A model generated the notes under the pieces. That model ran no database searches, was not told where the DNA came from, and was given only the letters and a program-made list of their open reading frames with translations. Of a DNA stretch of 41,677 nt, positions 35,073 through 41,677 are shown in pieces. The stretch is from an uncultured Alistipes sp. Its GTDB lineage: Bacteria; Bacteroidota; Bacteroidia; Bacteroidales; Rikenellaceae. The position numbers and the translations under genes are program-made. Each line of letters starts with the position of its first letter. Position 1 is the stretch's first letter. The stretch is taken from NCBI GenBank assembly GCA_944320665.1, contig CALUII010000015.1, positions 1-41,677 on the forward strand, given 5' to 3'.

Positions 35073-35511
35073 AGGTTATTTTGTCGTTTCTGCAAATCGG
35101 GCCGAAGATTTTTGGTTTCGCCCCTCCGGCGGAATGGAAGGTTGTGGGGACTTTATAAATGGATGGTCTGCTCCGGATCTCTCCCAGGAGAGCGTGCGGT
35201 TGCCTAGACCTGGCATATGAAGCTATTATTAAATAGGTATGAACTAAATAATACATGAAGTGCATTGCTTGCTCTGAAGTGTGGCGCCGGGTCGTTTGAC
35301 TGAATATAAGACCCTAATTTGCATCTCCATCGGACCGGGTGTGGTATCCACTGTTAGCAGGCAAAGTATTTGATACGACACAATGTGTTCCTAAATGGGT
35401 GACATTGCTTGTAATTTGTAATGAATCGAAGCGTCGTTAACTAAGAATTGTTACTTGAAGCAAAAAATAGGCCTTTGTTTGTAATTTTTTCATATCTTTT
35501 GCCGGAAATAA

Positions 35512-35543
35512 TTTGTATTTGTAACGCCGAAACTCTATCTTTG
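35512..35543 (+). promoter_or_regulatory. Strong Bacteroidetes promoter of the second susC/susD pair
   Basis: TTTG (-33, 35512-35515), a 20-base spacer and TATCTTTG (-7, 35536-35543) match both consensus boxes and the usual spacing. The leader to the ATG at 35594 is about 45 bases and AT-rich. Confidence 0.75.
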
Positions 35544-35593
35544 TCTGCGAACTTTTTATTTAAAACCTATTTATCAAACAACAATTAACGCTT

Positions 35594-38500
35594 ATGATTA
35601 GAAAACTTGTACTATCGTTCATTGCTGTTTTGGGCGTGTGCGCATACGCATTCGCACAGACGCAGCAGGTGTCCGGTACAGTCATGAGTGCCGATGGACT
35701 GCCGGTGATCGGTGCGACAATCATGGTTGAGGGCACCACCATCGGAACTTCGACCGACGGCGAGGGTAAGTTTGTCATTACCGCGCCGGCGAGCGGCGTA
35801 TTGGCCGTTTCGTGCATCGGTTATGCCGATCAGCAAGTCCCCGTAAGTAACCGTACGGCCATCGATATCGTGCTTCAGGAGGATGCTGAGGCCATCGAGG
35901 ACGTCGTGGTTATGGGTTACGGTACGGGCCGTAAGGTAGGTACCGTGATTGGTTCCGTATCGCAGGTTAAGTCTGAGAAACTGCAGGAGCGTCCGACCAA
36001 CAACGTGATGGATGCCATGCAGGGTCAGGTAGCCGGTCTGCAGATCTCCAGCTCGTCGGGTGAGCTCAACAAGGAGTCGACCATGACGCTGCACGGTATG
36101 GGTTCGATCCAGGCCGGTAACGAGCCGCTGATTCTGTTGGATGGTGCACCTATCACCTCGGGCGTGCTGATGACGCTGAGTGCAAACGACATCGCATCCA
36201 TGACGGTGCTGAAGGATGCCTCGGCAACTTCGATCTACGGTTCGCGTGCCGCCAACGGTGTGATTTATGTCACCACGAAGAAGGGTGCACGTGGCTCTGA
36301 AGGCGCAGTCGTTACGCTGCGTACGCAATATGCCATGTCGAGCCCGATCAATCCCCGAATGAAGGTGATGAATACGGATCAGTGGCTGAATTATGCCGGT
36401 GCGGTTGTTGCCATGCAGAATGGTCTGGATTATTCCGACCCTGCAAATATTGCAAAAGGCCGTGAAACGTTGATCAATCAGTTCGGTATCGATCCTTCGG
36501 TGGATACGGACTGGTTCCGTGAGATCATGAACTTCAATGCTCCGATGTATCAGGTTGAATTGAATGTGTCGGGCGGTTCGGAGAAAACTTCCTACAACTT
36601 CTCGGGTAGCTACTATGATCAGAAGGGTACCATGCCTGGTTCGACTTTGACGCGTTATTCGTTCCGCTCTAACGTTGAGACGAAAGTGAATAACTGGTTG
36701 AAACTTGGAATGAATCTCGGTTTGAGCTATCAGGATGCATCGTCGGCGTACCTGACTCCCGAAAGTGCCGATGGCGTGGACCCTTCGTCTCCGATGTTGA
36801 GCTCCTTGCTCATCCAGCCTTTCCAGCGTGCATATAATGAGGACGGTACGCCGGTGGAGTGGCTGACTTGGTATCAGACGACTAACCCTATTGTGATGGA
36901 TCGTTATCTGTCGCAGGTCAACAACCGTCTTCAGTTGACGGGTTCGGCCTTTGTTGAGTTGACTCCCGTTCGTGGTCTGACGATTCGTTCGCAGCTTTCG
37001 GGTTATGGCTTCGACTATCGTGCAACGACTCATGGTAACCCGGATACTCCGACTGCTACGGGTACGCTTGGTTCGACGTATGCTCAGGAATTATCGCAGC
37101 GTAACTATCAGTATACTTGGACCAATACGGCCGAATATAAGTTTACGGTTGCAGATGATCACCATTTTACTGCTCTGCTTGGTGAAGAGACTATCTATGG
37201 TAACTCGAATTATTTCAGCGTAGCTGTAAACGGCATTACCAATAGTGACCTGATTTACTTGAATCAGGGTACCGAAGTGGCGGCTCTTCCTACCTATTAT
37301 TTGAGTAGCTATGCTTACAACTCCGTGTTTGGACGTATCGATTACGATTACAATGAGAAGTACTTCGTAGACGGTTCGGTGCGTTACGATGCCTGCTCGC
37401 GCTTCGGTGCAAATACGCGTGGTTCGGTCTTCTGGTCGGCCGGTGCGATGTGGAATCTTTCGAAAGAGGACTTCCTTCTTGGTAACCGTACGCTGACGAA
37501 CCTCTCGCTCAAGGCTTCGTATGGTACTCAGGGTAACTCGGGTATTGGTAACTACGATCAGTATGAGACGATTGATGCAGGTGCTTATCCCTATAACGGT
37601 GCTACGTCGTGGCTTTTGACTCAGCCGGGCAATCCCAATCTGGCATGGGAGCAGCAGGGTATTCTTACTATCGGTGTAAATGCTACGTTGTGGAACAAAC
37701 TGAGCCTGGGTATCGATTGGTATCGTCGTCAGACGACCGACATGCTTATGCCGATGCCGAAAGCTCCGTCGTCGGGCGTATCTTCGCTGATCTCGAACAT
37801 TGGTGCCATGCGTAATACCGGTGTCGATGTAAGTCTTAACTACGATATTTTTGCAAACGATGATTGGTATGTGAACTTCCACGCTACGTTCAACTACAAC
37901 AAGAACCAAATGACTCAGCTTTGGCAGAAGGATCTGACCGAGGTTACGACCGGTACCGGTTTGACTTATTATGTCATTGGTAAACCTATCGGTGAGTTCT
38001 ACATGCAGGAGTGGCGCGGTGTAAATCCTGATACGGGTGAACCGCAGTGGACGGCTGCAGACGGCGGTGTTACGTCGAATTACGATGAGGCTGTTCCTGT
38101 TGATATCAATAAGTCGTATCTGCCTCCTTACTCGGGTGGTTTTGGTTTCAACGTAATGTGGAAGGGTATCGGTCTGACTGCGGACTTTGCATGGGTTGCC
38201 GGAAACTATGCATATAACAATGTGCTTTTCTTCACGGCCAATACTCAGTTCGTTCCGGGTCTTTACAACCAGGCCGTTGAGGCTCTCGATTATTGGAAAC
38301 AGCCGGGTGATGTGACCAAGTATCCTGCCCTGCAGTATATCTCGCAGCCCGACTCGCGTATGATCGAGGACGCTTCCTACCTGCGTCTTAAGAACTTGCA
38401 GGTATCTTATACGTTGCCTAAGTCGCTCTTTGCTAACAGCAACTTCCTGAAGGGCTTCAAGGTATATGTAGGTGCTCGTAACCTCTTCACCATTACCGGT

Positions 38501-38602
38501 TATAACGGTCTCGATCCTGAAATTGCTACGGCTAACGGTGCAGAGAAAGACTCCTATATTAATACTCGTCAGTGGACCTTCGGATGTGAATTCCAGTTCT
38601 AA
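35594..38602 (+). CDS. SusC/RagA family TonB-dependent outer-membrane transporter (second pair)
   Basis: This is a second SusC-like importer of 1002 residues. It has a signal peptide (MIRKLVLSFIAVLGVCAYAFA, cleavage before QTQQ), a carboxypeptidase-regulatory-like domain (about 25-100), the conserved VVVMGYGTGRKVGTVIGSV segment, a plug with NEPLILLDGAPI and GSRAANGVIYVTTKKG, and a barrel ending in RQWTFGCEFQF. The substrate is unknown because no enzyme genes accompany the pair. Codons end more often in T (GGT, GTT, CGT) than in the first susC, which suggests high expression or a different origin. The susD partner starts 38 bases after its stop. Confidence 0.95.
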   Translation: MIRKLVLSFIAVLGVCAYAFAQTQQVSGTVMSADGLPVIGATIMVEGTTIGTSTDGEGKFVITAPASGVLAVSCIGYADQQVPVSNRTAIDIVLQEDAEAIEDVVVMGYGTGRKVGTVIGSVSQVKSEKLQERPTNNVMDAMQGQVAGLQISSSSGELNKESTMTLHGMGSIQAGNEPLILLDGAPITSGVLMTLSANDIASMTVLKDASATSIYGSRAANGVIYVTTKKGARGSEGAVVTLRTQYAMSSPINPRMKVMNTDQWLNYAGAVVAMQNGLDYSDPANIAKGRETLINQFGIDPSVDTDWFREIMNFNAPMYQVELNVSGGSEKTSYNFSGSYYDQKGTMPGSTLTRYSFRSNVETKVNNWLKLGMNLGLSYQDASSAYLTPESADGVDPSSPMLSSLLIQPFQRAYNEDGTPVEWLTWYQTTNPIVMDRYLSQVNNRLQLTGSAFVELTPVRGLTIRSQLSGYGFDYRATTHGNPDTPTATGTLGSTYAQELSQRNYQYTWTNTAEYKFTVADDHHFTALLGEETIYGNSNYFSVAVNGITNSDLIYLNQGTEVAALPTYYLSSYAYNSVFGRIDYDYNEKYFVDGSVRYDACSRFGANTRGSVFWSAGAMWNLSKEDFLLGNRTLTNLSLKASYGTQGNSGIGNYDQYETIDAGAYPYNGATSWLLTQPGNPNLAWEQQGILTIGVNATLWNKLSLGIDWYRRQTTDMLMPMPKAPSSGVSSLISNIGAMRNTGVDVSLNYDIFANDDWYVNFHATFNYNKNQMTQLWQKDLTEVTTGTGLTYYVIGKPIGEFYMQEWRGVNPDTGEPQWTAADGGVTSNYDEAVPVDINKSYLPPYSGGFGFNVMWKGIGLTADFAWVAGNYAYNNVLFFTANTQFVPGLYNQAVEALDYWKQPGDVTKYPALQYISQPDSRMIEDASYLRLKNLQVSYTLPKSLFANSNFLKGFKVYVGARNLFTITGYNGLDPEIATANGAEKDSYINTRQWTFGCEFQF

Positions 38603-38640
38603 ACTAATTGCCGGAATATACGATTAAACGAAGTATCAAT

Positions 38641-40131
38641 ATGAAAAAGATAATCAATCTCATTGTTATGTTGGGAGCTGCGGTCGGATTTACGGCATGT
38701 AGCCTCGATCTGGAGCCCCCTACGGCCATTGCCGGCGAGAAAGCTGCGCAGGCCAAGTACGTTACGGGATTGCGTAACGGAATTTACAGCAACCTCGTTA
38801 CTTTGACGAGTTATGGTTTCTCTGGTGTTGTGAGTGCCGAGTACTACACGGATCTTTTCAATGAGACGACGAACTCGGGTAACCGTGGTGGTTTCTTCTC
38901 TCGTTGGGAGATTTATGCCAACGACCAGGATATTCAGTCGATCTGGGCAAGTTATTATACACAGATTCTTCAGGTTAACTATGCCTTGGAGAAGGCAAAC
39001 GAGGTGTTGCAGAATAACCCGGATGCTGCTGAAGATATGAATCTTTACATTGGTGAGTTCCATTTCTTCCGTGCTTACCTGATGGATCAGTTGGCTCTGC
39101 GTTTCTGCCAGGATTATGAGCCCGATCAGGCTGCATCGCAGCTCGGTCTGCCTTATCCGAAGAGCTACGAGCCGGGTGCCCAGCTTAATCGTGGAACGCT
39201 GGCTGACTTGTATTCGAACATTCTGGCTGATGTCGAGGTTGCCGAGACCAATGTGAAGACTCAGGGTACGCAAAACTCGAAGTATCTGACGGTTGATGCA
39301 ATTACCGCATTCAAGGCTCAACTTGCATTGCAGATGCATGAGTATGGTGACGCTATCACCTATGCTACCTCGCTTTATTCGAAGTATCCTCTGGCCCAGT
39401 CGAAAGAGGATGTTGACAATATGTGGAAGCACGATACGTCGTCTGAAACTATTTTCCAGGGTGATTTGACCAAGACTACTTTGGGCCTTGCCTCCTCGAC
39501 CACAGACTATACTAACGGTTCTTGGCAGACGAACGGTGAGTACTTCAGTTTCTCGCCGTCGTATGTTCCCGAGCAGTGGGTTTGCAACCTCTATGCAGAA
39601 GAGGACTATCGTTACGGAACTTATGTGGGACCTGTCTCGGTTCGTAATATAGCCAATGGCTGGCTGATGGTTAAGCTTCTTGGTAACGAGGATCTGCGTA
39701 CGGCCGCAACTGTATTGAACTACTATAACATGCCCAAAGTGTTCCGTGTGGCTGATATGTATCTGATCGAGGCGGAAGCACAGTATCGCAACAATGGTGA
39801 TGCTTTGTCGCCCCTGAATACCCTGCGTAAGGCGCGCGGTCTGCAGGAGTTGCCGGCTTCGACTACTGGCGAAGAGCTGTTCAATGAGATTAAGAACGAG
39901 TCTGCTCGTGAGTTCATTGGTGAAGGCCGTCGCCTGTTCGATCTGAAGCGTTGGCATGTTGGCTTCACACGTGATGGTCAGACCGCCTGCTCGGCTATTC
40001 TCCAGGGTGGTACGGCAACTTACCAGATGAAGCGGGAGGCTAATGATCCGAAGTTCGTATGGCCGGTTCCGCAGTATGAAATGCAGAACAACCCGAATTT
40101 CGGTGCTCAAAATGATGGTTATTCTGAGTAA
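38641..40131 (+). CDS. SusD/RagB family surface glycan-binding lipoprotein (second pair)
   Basis: This is the partner of the preceding SusC-like importer and is 496 residues long. The signal MKKIINLIVMLGAAVGFTAC ends in a lipobox with acylated C20, then SLDLEPPTAIAG. Family features are the helical TPR-like core with YIGEFHFFRAYLMDQLALRF, the segment MYLIEAEAQYRNNGDALSPL, and the RagB ending with REFIGEGRRLFDLKRWHVGF and MQNNPNFGAQ. ATG at 38641 is preferred, because upstream codons would precede the signal peptide with a polar stretch. A strong terminator follows within 60 bases, so the operon contains only these two genes. Confidence 0.94.
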   Translation: MKKIINLIVMLGAAVGFTACSLDLEPPTAIAGEKAAQAKYVTGLRNGIYSNLVTLTSYGFSGVVSAEYYTDLFNETTNSGNRGGFFSRWEIYANDQDIQSIWASYYTQILQVNYALEKANEVLQNNPDAAEDMNLYIGEFHFFRAYLMDQLALRFCQDYEPDQAASQLGLPYPKSYEPGAQLNRGTLADLYSNILADVEVAETNVKTQGTQNSKYLTVDAITAFKAQLALQMHEYGDAITYATSLYSKYPLAQSKEDVDNMWKHDTSSETIFQGDLTKTTLGLASSTTDYTNGSWQTNGEYFSFSPSYVPEQWVCNLYAEEDYRYGTYVGPVSVRNIANGWLMVKLLGNEDLRTAATVLNYYNMPKVFRVADMYLIEAEAQYRNNGDALSPLNTLRKARGLQELPASTTGEELFNEIKNESAREFIGEGRRLFDLKRWHVGFTRDGQTACSAILQGGTATYQMKREANDPKFVWPVPQYEMQNNPNFGAQNDGYSE

Positions 40132-40151
40132 GGTATAACTGCTTACCATGT

Positions 40152-40190
40152 CAGAGGTCATACTTTTAAGAGTATGACCTCTGTTTTTTT
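40152..40190 (+). terminator. Intrinsic terminator of the second susC/susD operon
   Basis: CAGAGGTCATACT (40152-40164) and AGTATGACCTCTG (40171-40183) form a perfect 13-base stem with a 6-base loop. Seven T (40184-40190) follow. Confidence 0.92.
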
Positions 40191-40325
40191 ACACTTTTTT
40201 TAGGACTGGTTGGATGTGCGGTGTAGTTTCTCGATGTTTTGTGTGCTTAGGAAGGAAGGTATCTTTAAGTGCTTCCTGTGGGTATCTCGATACTGTCTCC
40301 CAGACACACTTTTTGAAACACTACC

Positions 40326-40689
40326 TTGGAGGGGCTGGAGGATGTGATCAATGCGATCTTCCCCGGAACCCCGCTGCAACGCTGTGCGACGCACCTGAAA
40401 CGCAATCTGCTGAGCAGTGTGCGCAACGGCGACAAGGGAGAGCAGGTCGAGGATCTGCGGCAGGTCTTCCGTACGAGAGAGCGTAGCTATATGGTAGAAA
40501 GAGTCAGGAAACAATGGCTGGTTTTTTATGAGAAATGGGGCGAATTATCACAGTTCCGGACGACGGGCGGAGGATTTGGCCTACAAGGCCTACTTCACCT
40601 ATCTGAACTACGAAACAAGGATTCGGTCGATGATTTACACGACGAATTGGATTGAGCGACTGTTGCGGTCTTTTGCAATTTGTCAATAA
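40326..40689 (+). pseudogene. IS256-family transposase fragment, truncated and frameshifted
   Basis: The first part of the fragment reads LEGLEDVINAIFPGTPLQR and CATHLKRNLLSSVRNGD, the central conserved part of IS256-type (Mutator-like) DDE transposases. Near 40540-40570 the frame shifts. In the next frame YKAYFTYLNYETRIRSMIY and TTNWIERL continue the same protein before TAA at 40687. The N-terminal half and the segment after WIERL are missing, and no terminal inverted repeats are seen. It is a decayed remnant that cannot transpose. It lies between the second susC/D terminator and the 3' end of the S41 gene, which it overlaps on the other strand. Confidence 0.88.
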
Positions 40690-41677
40690 CCATTTTGCAA
40701 AGGTTTGTGGGGGAGAAGTAGTGCTTGTTTTCTTCAAGTGGATCAATTATATAGTCGATTTGGATTCCCGCGTGTTGCGTCGGGGTTAAATCCGGATATA
40801 AAACTCCGATCCCCGATATGTAGCTTTGTACATTACCAGGCAAAAATACCATCGCGACATCTCCATCTGTGCCCGCAGTCATATTCCCGACAACCGTTGT
40901 ATTTTTATATGCTTGAAGGGCAAGTGTTGTGTATTCTCCTTGACTGATTGTATTTTCATTTACAAGTACAATAATTCGACCTGTGAATTTATGCTTTGTC
41001 TTTTTCCCTCTGTACTGTGGTTCCAGCTTAAAATATCCGGGCAACTCCAGGCTGGGAATCATGAATACAGCGATTTTTGTCTTATGCGGTAAGATGTATT
41101 CATCGAGAAAAAATAACATGTAATTATTGGGATAAAACCGCATATCAAAAATTATGGTTGACACATTTTTTATTTGATCATAGTATTTATCCCTATCCGA
41201 GTGGTTGAATGCTCCTGCATTGATATAGCCTATGCTGTCGTTGATTATTTGGCATGCAGGGATAATTTTACTCTTTTTGGAGAGAAAGCCCTGAACTTCT
41301 GATAAATCAATGGTCGGGATTAACTGATGACTTATTTGCCCATTGTGCGCTAAGGTGATGGCCACTTCGTCGCTATTTGTCAGCATTCCATAGATCGGAA
41401 AGTCGCGGCATAAGGCGATTTGATTGGATTGCCCCATTTTCATGCTGTCAGACAGCATCGCCTTGAGATCCCGAGGCGAACGGCCGTCAATGCTCAATAT
41501 CTCACTATAGCTTGTGCCCCCTGGATCATCGGTCTGCAACAAATAAAGGCGATCGCCAATCATCCGGGTTACGAGTGGAATAAATCGTGTAGGTGAGTTG
41601 TTTGTAAACAACCGGAGAAGTGCGTGTAGCGAATTTATTCCACGCGAGGTATCTTCGCGCAAAAAAATGCTTACACG
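40595..41677 (-). CDS. S41 family peptidase, C-terminal part (continues beyond window)
   Basis: The visible 360 residues contain a PDZ-like segment (SYSEILSIDGRSPRDLKAM) and a C-terminal processing protease (S41) catalytic core. The core has IGYINAGAF, STIIFDMRFYPNN, IIVLVNENTISQGEY (nucleophile Ser expected in TISQGE) and VVGNMTAGTDGDV. Such enzymes are periplasmic serine proteases. The frame is open to the window edge, so the N-terminus is outside. The gene is clearly AT-richer than the rest of the window, hinting at a separate origin. The last about 25-30 residues (TATVAQSNSSCKSSTESLF) are encoded by the antisense strand of the transposase remnant, so the original C-terminus was probably replaced. 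Confidence 0.85.
   Translation of the reverse strand, partial: RVSIFLREDTSRGINSLHALLRLFTNNSPTRFIPLVTRMIGDRLYLLQTDDPGGTSYSEILSIDGRSPRDLKAMLSDSMKMGQSNQIALCRDFPIYGMLTNSDEVAITLAHNGQISHQLIPTIDLSEVQGFLSKKSKIIPACQIINDSIGYINAGAFNHSDRDKYYDQIKNVSTIIFDMRFYPNNYMLFFLDEYILPHKTKIAVFMIPSLELPGYFKLEPQYRGKKTKHKFTGRIIVLVNENTISQGEYTTLALQAYKNTTVVGNMTAGTDGDVAMVFLPGNVQSYISGIGVLYPDLTPTQHAGIQIDYIIDPLEENKHYFSPTNLCKMVIDKLQKTATVAQSNSSCKSSTESLFRSSDR

Larger units (their letters stand above)
35053..35593. other. Intergenic region between the regulator gene and the second susC
   Basis: This 541-base stretch separates divergent genes. Its right part is clearly AT-richer than the flanking genes. Apart from the two promoter candidates at its ends I see no coding frame with neighbour-like codon use, no tRNA and no strong hairpin. 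It could hold binding sites for either flanking gene or a small RNA, but nothing specific is supported. Confidence 0.6.

Noticed and set aside
32176-35265. Longer start for the regulator at 35265
   Set aside because: The extra 71 residues precede a clear signal peptide and overlap the likely promoter; ATG 35052 fits better.
35266-35500. Possible small RNA or tRNA in the AT-richer intergenic region
   Set aside because: No cloverleaf, no strong stem with a T-tract and no good promoter were found.
38599-40161. Long minus-strand open frame opposite the second susD
   Set aside because: Antisense to a complete SusD gene, with no signal peptide or family motif.

Overview
The window looks like a chromosomal segment of a gut-type Bacteroidales bacterium. 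The GC-rich coding bias points to Rikenellaceae/Alistipes more than to Bacteroides, although that genus call is an inference. Supporting signs are Bacteroidetes -7 promoter motifs (TAnnTTTG), few Shine-Dalgarno sites, a MurF-alanine racemase fusion, SusC/SusD pairs and acidic residues after lipoprotein cysteines.

Region 1 (1-16002) is mostly housekeeping. A 5' portion of lptD reads leftward off the window edge. A rightward series follows: SPOR-domain N-acetylmuramoyl-L-alanine amidase, MlaD/MCE protein, MutS2, MurF-Alr fusion, RsmI-like methyltransferase, GrpE and DnaJ. After a new promoter come a small membrane protein and MutL, then (another promoter) a rhomboid protease, a membrane-anchored endonuclease/exonuclease/phosphatase protein and a YhcH-family protein. 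The themes are cell envelope, DNA maintenance and protein folding. A hairpin at 16099-16141 separates this block from the convergent leftward genes ugd (UDP-glucose dehydrogenase) and fprA (flavodiiron protein).

Region 2 (18826-35052) is a leftward polysaccharide utilization locus: susC, susD, LamG lipoprotein, GH144 lipoprotein, GH3, second GH144 lipoprotein, and a GH43-type protein with discoidin and Fn3-like domains. Upstream, also leftward and with its own terminator, lies a one-protein sensor/regulator with a periplasmic propeller, Y_Y_Y domain, one membrane helix and a LuxR-type HTH, but no kinase. GH144 plus GH3 suggests beta-1,2-glucan (sophoro-oligosaccharide) as the substrate. In the model, the surface proteins SusC/D, LamG and one GH144 capture and cut the glycan, and the other GH144, GH3 and GH43-type enzyme finish the job in the periplasm.

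Region 3 (35053-41677) starts with a 541-base intergenic region carrying a strong promoter, followed by a rightward susC/susD pair with no enzyme genes beside it and a clear terminator. The end of the window holds a decayed IS256-type transposase fragment, which overlaps the 3' end of a leftward, AT-richer S41 peptidase gene that runs off the window.

The most interesting points are the GH144/GH3/GH43 locus with its kinase-less regulator, a run of nine G in its susC gene (possible phase variation), two intercistronic hairpins in its operon, facing promoters with overlapping leaders between lptD and the amidase gene, a MutL lacking the usual endonuclease residues, and the transposase-derived tail of the S41 gene. 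No tRNA, rRNA or CRISPR array was seen.
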